Assembly: GCA_964494205.1 (NCBI GenBank)
Contig: CAZBRD010000010.1
Coordinates: forward strand, 124,001 to 188,000
Direction: 5' to 3'
DNA from: JBBTCX01 sp964494205
Lineage (GTDB): Bacteria; Planctomycetota; Phycisphaerae; UBA1845
Length of the DNA: 64,000 bases
The notes under the pieces: generated by a model
Database searches by the model: none
The model's input: only the letters and a program-made list of their open reading frames with translations
What the model was told of the DNA's origin: nothing
Program-made: the position numbers and the translations under genes
In this document: positions 33,934 to 42,339 of the stretch, piece by piece
How positions within the stretch are numbered: position 1 is the first letter of the stretch
How the letters are laid out: each line of letters begins with the position of its first letter

Positions 33934-34502
33934 TGTTGGATTAGATTCTGTCACACAGGCAAATAGTTGTAGCTCAAGAGACCCTCACCCTACCCTCTCC
34001 CCAATCTGACAGCGCTAGACCATTTCAGCCTTAAGCGCCGAAGCCTTTAAGCCTGAAACGACTTGAGCCTGAAAGGCTCATCGTTCATAGCCGGGGGTCG
34101 AGCACCGCGAGACCCCCGGTTGAATATCCGAATTCTTCGCGACCCTGAATGGGTCGAACTAAGCACGCCGAAGAGGACCCCTTCAGGGTCCAGATCGCAA
34201 ACTTTCTTCCCGTGGGTTTCGCTCGCTTGCGCGAACTCAACCCACGGCTATTCACTAGCAGCCTTTCAGGCTGGGGCGTTATGCGCTCCACCGCATTACT
34301 CGGCGTATTACTCCTCGCAGTACTCTGCGTATTACTCCCAGTATTGCTCAGCGTATCACCCGCCGTATCACTCACTGCATCACCCGATGTATCACTCTCT
34401 TTATCATCCGCCGTATCACTCGACGTATGTCCCGGTGCATCAAAAAGAACTCTAGCGCTGTCAAACTAAGAGGAAGAGGGAAGTAGGGAGAGGGAAATAA
34501 TG
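33934..34502. repeat. Intergenic region holding element H copy 2
   Basis: Between two subunit genes of one enzyme. Entirely repeat A, split by element H (34007-34463). No gene; short frames are repeat-encoded. Confidence 0.75.
34007..34463. mobile_element. 457-bp composite element H, copy 2, inserted in repeat A
   Basis: Perfect 13-bp terminal inverted repeat: TGACAGCGCTAGA (34007-34019) and TCTAGCGCTGTCA (34451-34463). To its left is AGAGACCCTCACCC...CTCTCCCC, to its right AAGAGGAAGAGGG and GGGAGAGGG, the two arms of repeat A. Inside are GGACCCCTTCAGGGTCC, CCCGTGGGTTTCGC...ACCCACGG, CAGCCTTTCAGGCTG hairpins and, from about 34298 to 34445, twelve or so 12-bp units of the type GTATCACTCGNC. 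Confidence 0.8.
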
Positions 34503-34988
34503 TCATACGTTCCTATTTGCTTTCGTGTTTGTACTTTCGAGATTACCTATTAATTGTTCGAGGCCGTTGATGACGCCGTCGTAGCCTGTGCAGCGACAGA
34601 GGTTGCCGGCCATGAGTTCGCGGAGGGTTTGTTTCTTTGCCTCATCGGGGTTGTCCAATAGCCAGCGCATGGTCATTACGATTCCGGGGGTGCACGCGCC
34701 GCACTGGGCTGCTCCGGTTTTGTTTAGGGTTGAGAGCATCGAACTGTCGGTCGATTCGATCGTTTTCACTTTGCGGCCATCGACTTGAAACGCGGGCACG
34801 AGGCACGAATTGACTGGCAGGCCGTCGAGGATGACCGTGCATGCGCCGCATTCACCTTCGCCGCAGCCCTCCTTGGTGCCGGTGCAGTCGAAGTCGTAGC
34901 GGAGGACGTCGAGCAGGCGAGCGTCGAGCGGCACGTCGCGGCGTACGTGCGTGCCGTTCAGCGAGAACGAGAGCTCAAACTTTTCCAT
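34503..34988 (-). CDS. Xanthine dehydrogenase family [2Fe-2S] subunit
   Basis: 161 residues. Cluster I ligands: CGEGECGACTVILDG with C (about residues 42-66). Cluster II: AAQCGACTPGIVMT and GNLCRCTGYDG (about 100-140). This is the small subunit of a three-component molybdenum hydroxylase. The ATG at 34988 overlaps the 3' end of the large-subunit gene by 14 bases, so the two are translationally coupled. It ends in a Lys/Asn/Thr-rich tail (NLESTNTKANRNV) next to repeat sequence. Confidence 0.92.
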   Translation of the reverse strand: MEKFELSFSLNGTHVRRDVPLDARLLDVLRYDFDCTGTKEGCGEGECGACTVILDGLPVNSCLVPAFQVDGRKVKTIESTDSSMLSTLNKTGAAQCGACTPGIVMTMRWLLDNPDEAKKQTLRELMAGNLCRCTGYDGVINGLEQLIGNLESTNTKANRNV

Positions 34989-37284
34989 GCTCGTTCTCCA
35001 CAATGTTCATTAACTTTTCCGGCGTGAGCGGGATTTCATGGATCGACGCGCCGACTGCGTTGCACACGGCGTTGATTACGGCGGGCGCGGGGCCGTCGAT
35101 GGGCATTTCGCCGATTCCCTTTGCGCCGCCGGGGCCGTGCACAGATGGGTTTTCTTCAAACAGCACGCGGATGGGCGGCATGTCGCTGCTGGCTGGGATG
35201 ACGTAATTGGTCATCTGGCAGTTCTTCATGACGCCGTCTTCGAGCGCGACGTCTTCGTACAACGCCCAGCCGATTCCCTGCACGACTCCGCCCTGCACCT
35301 GGCCGGTCGCGAGCGTGGGGTTGATCACACGACCGACTTCCTGCACCGCGACGAAATCGAGGACGCGAGTTTGGTAGGTGCGAAGATCGACCTCCACTTC
35401 AGCCACATCGGTTGCCCATGAGTAGGCTGCGTATGCGTCGCCGCGATATTCTTTGTCGTCCCAGCGGATGGATTCGGGTTTGCGATATTTGCCGAATCCG
35501 CGGAGGTGCTGGTTGGGGTGTTCGATGTGCCAGCGACGGATGGCGTCCTGCAAATCAGGGGCGTCGGGTCGGCGGGGCCGACCTACTTCGGTATTGGAGT
35601 CGAGTCTGCTGACTCGAACTGCTTGTTGACCTACTTGTCGATCAACTTCTTTATCGATGCCATGTCCGTACAAGACTCTGTTGATCAAGTGATCGCAGGC
35701 GTCTTCGATGAGCTGGCCGACTATCATCGCGGTTCGACTGGCCACCGTCGGGCCGCTGTTGGGGACGCGCGACGTGTCGGGTTGGGCGACGATGACCTGA
35801 TCGGCGGGCAATCCGAGTCGATTGGCGGCGACTTGCGCGAGGATTGTCGTGGTGCCCTGGCCCATGTCCGTCTGGGCGGTCAGCACTTCGACTCGACCAT
35901 CGGGTAATCCATCTACGTAGACTTCTGAAGCGAGATAGGCTTCGCCGCTGCCGGTGAATCCAGAGCCGTGTAAGAACGTGGACAGGCCGATGCCGCGACG
36001 AAGGTATGGCTGAGAGCGATTGAACTCTGCGTGCTCGGTTCGCTTCTTTTCGTAATGTATCTCGTGCAACGCGCGGTCCATGAGTGAGCGGAGGTCGATT
36101 TTTTCCTTCACGATTTGACCGGTGGCTAGCGATTGGCCTTTGCGGATCAGGTTTCGTCGTCGCAGCTCCACTGGATCAAGTCCGATCTGTTTCGCGATCA
36201 CATCCATATGTCGTTCGACGGCGAAGAGTGTTTGCGGTGCGCCGAAGCCGCGAAACGCTCCGTAGGGTGGTGAGTTCGTGAATCGCGCTTCGCCATGAAT
36301 GTGAACATGCTCGCAGTGGTAGGGGCCGGCTGCGTGGATGCAGCCGCGACTTAATACGACGGGAGAAAGCGTGACGTAGGCGCCGCCATCGAGAAGCACT
36401 TGAATTTCCATGGCTAGGAGTCGACCCTCGCGATCGAGCGCGGTTCGATGTCGCACCCAACTGGGGTGGCGCTTGGTGGTGACGGCCATGTCTTCCTGAC
36501 GGTCGTAGATGATCTTTACGGGTGCGTTCGCTTTTTCGGCGAGCAGGGCTGCGTGAATGGCGATCAGCGACGGGTATTCTTCTTTGCCGCCGAAGCCGCC
36601 GCCGACGGGTGTTTGTACGACGCGGAAGGCTTCGCGCGGTCGCTGGTACAAGTGGGTTAGTGCATCGACGACGTAGTAGGGACATTGCATTGAGCCTTGG
36701 ACAGCTAGCCGCTTGTCTTCGCGGAAAGCGAGCATGCCCTGCGTTTCGAGATAGACGTGCTCCTGTGAACCGGTGTGGTAAATGCCTTCGACCACGTGCG
36801 TGGCTTTGGCAAACACAGATGATGGATCGCCTTTGCGGATGTCGATTCGCTTGAAAACGTTGTCGTCTCGATACTGGGCGCGGTCCGGTGTGATCGGCGG
36901 GCGTGGGTCGAGAACCGCCGGCAGCGGGTCCACGTCGATGCGGATGCCGTGGACGGCTTCGCGAAGTTTGTGAATCGAGCGGTGTGCGAGAAGCAAGATC
37001 GGTTCGTGCTTGTGGCGGAATTCGCCGGCGGCTAGCGCGGGTTGGTCCGGTTCGATGAGTTTCACGACGTTGGGGCCGGGGATGTCGTGATGATCGACGA
37101 GGGCGAATTCGCGCCAGTTGATGGCCGGATCGAAGTGGATTCGCCTTATTTTGCCGCGTGCGATCGGCGAGCGAATGGTGGCTCCGTGAAGCACGCCCTC
37201 GACCACGAGGTCGTCGACATACCGCACCCGCCCGGACAATTTGTCCAGCCCATCCGTGCGCGGAATATCCAGACCGATGCTCAT
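34975..37284 (-). CDS. Xanthine dehydrogenase family molybdopterin-binding subunit, with in-frame repeat insertion
   Basis: 769 residues. Mo-domain motifs: GGFGGKEEYPSL (about 250), RGFGAPQTLFAVERHM (about 350), TDMGQGTTTILAQVAANRLG (about 490) and active-site Glu in GIGEMPIDGPAPAV near the end. It forms a complete enzyme with the [2Fe-2S] and FAD subunits encoded after it. The substrate (purine, nicotinate-like or other N-heterocycle) cannot be told. The start is ATG 37284 because AGGAG lies 7 bases upstream (CAGGAGCAGCC); ATG 37308 is weaker. Residues about 546-575 are encoded by repeat D-like palindromes (35561-35616). Confidence 0.91.
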   Translation of the reverse strand: MSIGLDIPRTDGLDKLSGRVRYVDDLVVEGVLHGATIRSPIARGKIRRIHFDPAINWREFALVDHHDIPGPNVVKLIEPDQPALAAGEFRHKHEPILLLAHRSIHKLREAVHGIRIDVDPLPAVLDPRPPITPDRAQYRDDNVFKRIDIRKGDPSSVFAKATHVVEGIYHTGSQEHVYLETQGMLAFREDKRLAVQGSMQCPYYVVDALTHLYQRPREAFRVVQTPVGGGFGGKEEYPSLIAIHAALLAEKANAPVKIIYDRQEDMAVTTKRHPSWVRHRTALDREGRLLAMEIQVLLDGGAYVTLSPVVLSRGCIHAAGPYHCEHVHIHGEARFTNSPPYGAFRGFGAPQTLFAVERHMDVIAKQIGLDPVELRRRNLIRKGQSLATGQIVKEKIDLRSLMDRALHEIHYEKKRTEHAEFNRSQPYLRRGIGLSTFLHGSGFTGSGEAYLASEVYVDGLPDGRVEVLTAQTDMGQGTTTILAQVAANRLGLPADQVIVAQPDTSRVPNSGPTVASRTAMIVGQLIEDACDHLINRVLYGHGIDKEVDRQVGQQAVRVSRLDSNTEVGRPRRPDAPDLQDAIRRWHIEHPNQHLRGFGKYRKPESIRWDDKEYRGDAYAAYSWATDVAEVEVDLRTYQTRVLDFVAVQEVGRVINPTLATGQVQGGVVQGIGWALYEDVALEDGVMKNCQMTNYVIPASSDMPPIRVLFEENPSVHGPGGAKGIGEMPIDGPAPAVINAVCNAVGASIHEIPLTPEKLMNIVENEHGKV
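35561..35616. repeat. Repeat D-like palindromes inside the Mo-subunit gene
   Basis: GTCGGGTCGGCGGGGCCGAC-CTAC (arms GGTCGGC and GCCGACC) followed by CGAGTCTGCTGACTCG. The first is a variant of repeat D (ygfK, 38858). Read in frame on the minus strand. Confidence 0.75.
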
Positions 37285-37398
37285 GGCTGCTCCTGTCGAT
37301 TGGGCCATGATAGAAGAGAGCCGCGCGAGTGTCATCCTGAGTAACCGCGGCGATTCGCGGATAACGTCGACTGAGCGGGAAACGGGGGGCAATTTGTC

Positions 37399-37426
37399 TT
37401 GACGGGTTTCGCGATCGACCGACAAT
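37399..37426 (+). promoter_or_regulatory. Possible sigma-70-type promoter of the hyuA operon
   Basis: TTGACG at 37399-37404, 16-base spacer, GACAAT at 37421-37426 (4 of 6 to TATAAT). Sited 30 bases before the hyuA start in the divergent region between the Mo-subunit gene and hyuA. Confidence 0.45.
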
Positions 37427-37456
37427 GGTCCGTCAGGTCGTTGAGGAAGAATCGAG

Positions 37457-38851
37457 ATGAAACTAGACACCATCATTCATGGCGGGCAGGTCGTCTCCGC
37501 TAACGAAACCATTCCAGCAGACATCGGGATACAAGGCGAAAAAATCGCGGCGATTGGAACGGACCTCGCGAAGCTGAGTCCGGGCGCGAAGTTGATCAAT
37601 GCGTCGGGAAAGTACGTTATTCCCGGCGGTCTTGATGTCCACGTGCACCTTGAGCTGCCATTCTGTGGCACTACGTCGGCGGATGATTACGATTCCGGCA
37701 CGCGGGCGGGTGCTTGCGGGTGCGTCACCACGGTCATCGATTTTGCGATTCCGTACGGCGACGATTCGCTGGAGGACGCGGTCGATAATTGGCACGCCAA
37801 GGCAGAGGGGAAAGCCTGCGTTGACTACTGTTTCCACGTGGCGATTACCAAATGGGCTTCGCACAGCAAGGAAATCAAAGGGCTGGTGAAGCGGGGCTAT
37901 CCGACGTTTAAGCAGTTCATGATCTACGAAAGTCAGGGCTGGCAGTCGGACGACGCAGCCATTTTTGGCGCGCTCGAAATACTTCGCGATCTTGGCGGGT
38001 TGCTGCTCGTGCATGCGGAATCGAGTCGGGTGCTGGACTTGCTGATCGATCGGCATCACAAACCGGCGGAGATGAAGAAGCACGGGGCTTGGCTGCACGT
38101 GGTTACGCGGCCTAATTTCATCGAAGCGGAAGCGATCGAGCGCGTGATTCGCTGGACGCGGGAGACGGGCGGCCGATCGTTCATCGTGCACATGAGCACC
38201 GGCGAAGGTGCGGACCTCATTAAGCGAGCGCAGCACGATGGCGTGAATATTCTGGCGGAAACGTGTGCGCAATATCTGGTGCTGGACGACAGCGTTTTCA
38301 AGAAGAAGGATGGGCACCTGTACGGCACGTGCCCGCAGTTGAAAAAGCCGGCGGATCAGGAGCGGTTGTGGGCGGGGTTGAAGAGCGGTGAGGTGTGCAA
38401 CGTCTCGACTGATACTTGTACGTTTACGCGCAAGCAGAAAGAGATGTGGAAGGGGGACTGGACGAAAATCCCGATGGGCATGCCCGGTTTAGAGACGCTG
38501 ATGCCGCTGGTTTACACGCATGGTGTGCTGAAGGACCGGCTGACCGTGAACCAGTTTGTTGACAAATGCTGCACGAACCCGGCGAAGATCATGGGTTTGT
38601 ATCCGCGAAAGGGAGCGATTGCGGTTGGGAGTGATGCGGATATTGCGATCATCCATCCGACGAAGACGAAGCGCATCGATTACAAGAAAATGGAAACCAA
38701 TTGCGATTGGAGCCCGTTCCAGGGATGGGATTTGGCTGGTTTCGCGGAGCACACGTTCTGTCGTGGAACGCAGATTGTGAAGGACTACAAGTTCGTCGGG
38801 CGAAATGGCTATGGTCAGTGGTTGAAACGGGATCACGTGGGTGCGGCGTAG
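37457..38851 (+). CDS. hyuA: Dihydropyrimidinase/hydantoinase (HyuA-type)
   Basis: 464 residues, cyclic amidohydrolase. Metal ligands: GGLDVHVHLELPF (HxH, about residue 58), carbamylated Lys in TFKQFMIYES (about 150), LLVHAES (about 182), FIVHMSTGEG (about 242) and Asp in NVSTDTCTF (about 318). It opens dihydrouracil, dihydrothymine or hydantoin rings; E. coli HyuA (phenylhydantoinase) is the same length and belongs to the purine cluster. It heads an apparent operon with preT-preA downstream, which makes the reductive pyrimidine pathway the likely role. ATG at 37457 with AAGAATCGAG upstream. Confidence 0.93.
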   Translation: MKLDTIIHGGQVVSANETIPADIGIQGEKIAAIGTDLAKLSPGAKLINASGKYVIPGGLDVHVHLELPFCGTTSADDYDSGTRAGACGCVTTVIDFAIPYGDDSLEDAVDNWHAKAEGKACVDYCFHVAITKWASHSKEIKGLVKRGYPTFKQFMIYESQGWQSDDAAIFGALEILRDLGGLLLVHAESSRVLDLLIDRHHKPAEMKKHGAWLHVVTRPNFIEAEAIERVIRWTRETGGRSFIVHMSTGEGADLIKRAQHDGVNILAETCAQYLVLDDSVFKKKDGHLYGTCPQLKKPADQERLWAGLKSGEVCNVSTDTCTFTRKQKEMWKGDWTKIPMGMPGLETLMPLVYTHGVLKDRLTVNQFVDKCCTNPAKIMGLYPRKGAIAVGSDADIAIIHPTKTKRIDYKKMETNCDWSPFQGWDLAGFAEHTFCRGTQIVKDYKFVGRNGYGQWLKRDHVGAA

Positions 38852-38857
38852 GGAGGG

Positions 38858-38884
38858 CGTCGGGTCTGCGGACCCGACCTACGA
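38858..38884. repeat. 27-bp palindromic repeat D, intergenic copy
   Basis: Begins 7 bases after the hyuA stop. Base-for-base the same 27 bases as in ygfK at 30941. A repeat I hairpin (GGTGCCGGGAGCGCAAGCG, about 38902-38930) follows. Confidence 0.9.
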
Positions 38885-38972
38885 AGTCGTGACAAAAAAT
38901 CGGTGCCGGGAGCGCAAGCGACCGGCTGCTGCGAATGAGCCGAGTCATCTGATTTGAAATGAGGTTTTTCGC

Positions 38973-40310
38973 TTGGCACAAACACTTCGCCAACTCAAAG
39001 AGAACTTCGCTGAAACCCATCCGCCGCTAAGCGAGCCGGAGGCGATTGTTGAAGCGACGCGATGTTTGTATTGCTTCGATGCTCCCTGCACGCGAGCTTG
39101 CCCCACGCACATCGACATCCCGCGATTCATTCGTCAGATCATGCACCGCGACCCGGTCAGTTCAGCCAAGACGATTCTCGATTCGAATATTTTCGGCGGA
39201 TCGTGTGCGCGAGTTTGCCCGACGGAAGTGCTTTGTGAAGGCGCGTGCGTTGATAACACGCTGCTCAAAGAGCCGGTGAGAATTGGCGCGCTTCAGCGAT
39301 TCGCGTGCGACACTGCTTTCGATGAGAGCATGGATTTCTATCAAGCGGGCGAGTCCAGCGGAAAGTCAGTGGCTATTGTTGGTGCGGGTCCGGCGGGATT
39401 GACTTGCGCCCATGAGCTTCGCAGGCGTGGTCATCGCGTGGTTGTGTATGAAGCGAAGAAAACCGTCGGCGGGTTGAACACACTGGGCATCGCGGCCTAC
39501 AAGCAGGATACGACTTTTGCTACGAAAGAGGCACGTCGGGTCACCAGCATCGGGATGAAGATGAAACTCGGTAAGCCCGTGACGGCTAAGTTACTGTCGA
39601 AGTTGCTCGAAGAATATGACGCGGTGTTTCTGGGCGTTGGCCTCGGCAAAACGGCTGCGCTGAATATTCCGGGCGAGAATCTGAAGAACGTCTGGGAGTC
39701 GCTCGACTTCATCGCGCAGACGCATACCAAGCCGTATAGTAAATGTGCGATTGGTGAGACGGTGATTGTCATTGGCGGCGGCAACACGGCGATCGACGCG
39801 GCGCGGGCGGCGCTGCGGTTGGGCGCGACCAGCGTGACGATGGCTTATCGCCGCGACATGGATTCGATGCCTGCGTTTACTCACGAAGTGGACGACGCCG
39901 TGGCAGAGGGCATCAACATCGAATGGAACGCCATGCCGCTGAAGATGGTGGGCAAGAGTGGTCGCGTGACGGGCGTTAACTTCGTCCGCACGAAGCTCGA
40001 CGGTAAGGGTCGCAAAGCAAAGCTGAAGGCTGTGCGCGGGTCAGAGTTTACGATCGAGGCCGACATGGTCATTAAGGCGCTCGGTCAGGAGCCGCTGCTC
40101 GATCTGCTTGAAGCGATACCGAAGCTCAAACTCTCGCCGAATGGGCGCATTGTGATTGATCCGAAGACCAGCGCGACGTCGGTGAGCAAGCTTTTTGCCG
40201 GTGGTGATGCGGTGTTTGGGGCGAAGGAAGAAGTGGTGAACGCGGTGCAATCGGGGAAAGTGGCGGCGGCGGGAATCCATGCGCATTTGTGCCAGCAGGT
40301 GTCATCATGA
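38973..40310 (+). CDS. preT: PreT-type NAD(P)H-dependent flavoprotein subunit of dihydropyrimidine dehydrogenase
   Basis: 445 residues, GltD-like. N-terminal Fe-S ligand block CLYCFDAPCTRACPTHIDIP (residues about 30-49) and CARVCPTEVLCEGAC (about 75-90), FAD-binding VAIVGAGPAGLTCAHEL (about 130), NAD(P)-binding VIVIGGGNTAIDAAR (about 262), and a final GGDAVFGAKEEVVNAVQSGK. It draws electrons from NAD(P)H and passes them to PreA. The start is TTG at 38973. Its stop overlaps the preA start (ATGA). It is also the natural candidate to supply the GltD-like module missing from the YgfK encoded here; that is inference. Confidence 0.9.
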   Translation: MAQTLRQLKENFAETHPPLSEPEAIVEATRCLYCFDAPCTRACPTHIDIPRFIRQIMHRDPVSSAKTILDSNIFGGSCARVCPTEVLCEGACVDNTLLKEPVRIGALQRFACDTAFDESMDFYQAGESSGKSVAIVGAGPAGLTCAHELRRRGHRVVVYEAKKTVGGLNTLGIAAYKQDTTFATKEARRVTSIGMKMKLGKPVTAKLLSKLLEEYDAVFLGVGLGKTAALNIPGENLKNVWESLDFIAQTHTKPYSKCAIGETVIVIGGGNTAIDAARAALRLGATSVTMAYRRDMDSMPAFTHEVDDAVAEGINIEWNAMPLKMVGKSGRVTGVNFVRTKLDGKGRKAKLKAVRGSEFTIEADMVIKALGQEPLLDLLEAIPKLKLSPNGRIVIDPKTSATSVSKLFAGGDAVFGAKEEVVNAVQSGKVAAAGIHAHLCQQVSS

Positions 40311-41755
40311 GCGCACGAAACAATGGAAGTCATGGAAACGGGAACGGCCAGGTTCGCCCGAACGGGCGTGTCGCCCCTGACCTTTCCGTGACCTTTTGCG
40401 GCGTGAAATGCCCGAATCCGTTCTGGCTCGCCAGCGCGCCGCCGACGAACTCGGAATATCAGGTTCGACGTGCGTTTGAGGCAGGTTGGGGCGGGGCGGT
40501 TTGGAAAACGCTTACGCACGATCCGATCGTGAACGTCTCGTCGCGATATGGCGGCGTTGATTACGATGGCCGCAAGGTGATGGGGCTGAATAATATTGAG
40601 CTGATCACCGATCGCCCGCTCGATGTGAACCTGCGCGAAGTCACCAATGTAAAACGAGATTTTCCCGATCGCGCGCTTTTTGTCTCGCTGATGGTCGAGT
40701 CGAAACGGGAAACGTGGCATGACATTGTGAAGCGCACGGAAGATTCTGGTGCTGACGGCATCGAGCTGAACTTCGGTTGTCCGCACGGCATGAGCGAGCG
40801 CGGGATGGGTTCAGCCGTCGGGCAGGTGCCCGATTACACCTGCATGATCGTGGAGTGGGTGAAGGAAGTCGCACGCAAGCCGGTGATCGTGAAACTTACG
40901 CCGAATATCACGGATGTCCGCGCTACGGGGCGGGCAGCGAAGCGCGGTGGGGCTGATGCGATTTCGCTGATCAACACGATCAATTCGATCATGGGCGTTG
41001 ACCTGAACTCGTTCACGCCGAAACCGCAGGTGGCAGGTTTCGGCTCGCACGGCGGTTATTGCGGTCCAGCCGTGAAGCCGATCGCCTTGAATATGGTATC
41101 ACAGATCGCCTCTGATCCGGGTATTGGAGTGCCAATCAGTGGCATCGGCGGAATTCAGGCGTGGCAGGATGCGGTGGAGCACATGCTTCTCGGCGCGACC
41201 ACGACGCAGGTGTGCACGGCAGTGATGCACTACGGCTTTCGCATTGTGCAGCAACTGATCGACGGCATGACCGGATGGATGCGCGAGAAAGGGTTCACGA
41301 CGCCGAATGATTTCATCGGTAAGTCCGTGCATCGCATCGTTGACTGGAGTGACCTCGACCTTAACTACAAAGTGGTCGCGCAAATCGATCAGGCCAAGTG
41401 CATCAATTGCGGTCTGTGTTTCATCGCGTGCGAGGATGGATGCCATCAGTCGATCGATCGCGAGATGGTATCTGAGACTGAGTTTCTTAAACTCAGCAAG
41501 TCCAACGGCGATCGTTCATTCATCAGCGGCACGAAGCGCTACGTGCACGGTGCCGGCGATGGGTATGTCAACCTCTATACGATCAAGCAGGATACGTGCG
41601 TCGGCTGTAATATGTGCTCGCTGGTGTGCCCGGTTGATGGTTGTATCACGATGAAACAGATCGACACCGGCATGCCTAAGATGACGTGGCGGGATTATCA
41701 GCGGATGCTGGCTGATGGAACCATAGAAAGGATCGAGCCGCCGGCGCATGTCTAA
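40307..41755 (+). CDS. preA: Dihydropyrimidine dehydrogenase catalytic subunit PreA
   Basis: 482 residues. FMN barrel with PNPFWLASAPPTNS (about 35), NFGCPHGMSERGMGSAVGQ (about 155), VKLTPNITDVRATGRAAKRGG, GSHGGYCGPAVKPIAL (about 250) and GIGGIQAWQDAVEHMLLGA. C-terminal ferredoxin part with CINCGLCFIACEDGC and CVGCNMCSLVCPVDGC. It reduces uracil and thymine using electrons from PreT. The position equal to the catalytic Cys of mammalian enzyme (ACGQ) is Val here (AVGQ), as I recall for bacterial PreA. Start ATG 40307 overlaps the preT stop. Codons 15-28 contain a GCCCGAACGGGC palindrome that may be repeat-derived. Confidence 0.94.
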   Translation: MSARNNGSHGNGNGQVRPNGRVAPDLSVTFCGVKCPNPFWLASAPPTNSEYQVRRAFEAGWGGAVWKTLTHDPIVNVSSRYGGVDYDGRKVMGLNNIELITDRPLDVNLREVTNVKRDFPDRALFVSLMVESKRETWHDIVKRTEDSGADGIELNFGCPHGMSERGMGSAVGQVPDYTCMIVEWVKEVARKPVIVKLTPNITDVRATGRAAKRGGADAISLINTINSIMGVDLNSFTPKPQVAGFGSHGGYCGPAVKPIALNMVSQIASDPGIGVPISGIGGIQAWQDAVEHMLLGATTTQVCTAVMHYGFRIVQQLIDGMTGWMREKGFTTPNDFIGKSVHRIVDWSDLDLNYKVVAQIDQAKCINCGLCFIACEDGCHQSIDREMVSETEFLKLSKSNGDRSFISGTKRYVHGAGDGYVNLYTIKQDTCVGCNMCSLVCPVDGCITMKQIDTGMPKMTWRDYQRMLADGTIERIEPPAHV

Positions 41756-42338
41756 TCAATTGTCAAAATCAACTGCACGCGACGGCCGACTTGAAGTCAT
41801 TCGCGGCTGCATGTTTGCGGGGAAGACTCAGGGGCTCATCGCCCGGCTTCGCACGGCCCAGCGAGACGGCCTGGCGGTGAAGGCGTTCAAGCATCGCATT
41901 GACGATCGTTATGACGCCACGCATCTGATCACTCACAATCAGGATCGGTTCGATGCGGACCGCGCGGTTGATGCGGATGACATAAGTCGCAAGTCAGATG
42001 GCGCGGATGTAGTTGGCATCGACGAGGGGCACTTCTTTGGGACTCGGCTGCTGGTGGTCGTGAAACAGATGGTGGCTGAGGGAAAGCACGTCATCATCGC
42101 GGGCATCGACAACGATGCTTGGGGCAGGCCGTTCCCCCCGATGCCTGAACTGGCAGCCATGGCGGACGAGGACGTGCTGATCTGTCGCCCATGTACGAAG
42201 TGCGGTCGCGATGCGCGGTTCTCGCAGCGTATGGTGCCGGTGACGACCGAGTTCATGGTCGGCGGCGTTGGCGAATATGAGCCGCGTTGTGCCGATTGCT
42301 TCACTCCGCTTCCCGGTCCGCCGCCGGAGCAGCCATAA
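41748..42338 (+). CDS. tdk: Thymidine kinase (class II)
   Basis: 196 residues. P-loop RGCMFAGKTQGLI (about residues 19-31), DEGHFF (about 90), lid/Zn ligands CRPCTKCG and CADC (C-x2-C twice), and VGGVGEYEPRC near the end, all typical of the TK1/Tdk type. It phosphorylates thymidine for salvage. Its ATG overlaps the preA stop by 8 bases, and nupC begins one base after its stop. The pairing with pyrimidine-degrading genes is unusual: the same operon would both save thymidine and break down the free base. A Pro-rich tail (PLPGPPPEQP) ends the protein. Confidence 0.94.
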   Translation: MSNQLSKSTARDGRLEVIRGCMFAGKTQGLIARLRTAQRDGLAVKAFKHRIDDRYDATHLITHNQDRFDADRAVDADDISRKSDGADVVGIDEGHFFGTRLLVVVKQMVAEGKHVIIAGIDNDAWGRPFPPMPELAAMADEDVLICRPCTKCGRDARFSQRMVPVTTEFMVGGVGEYEPRCADCFTPLPGPPPEQP

Positions 42339-42339
42339 G

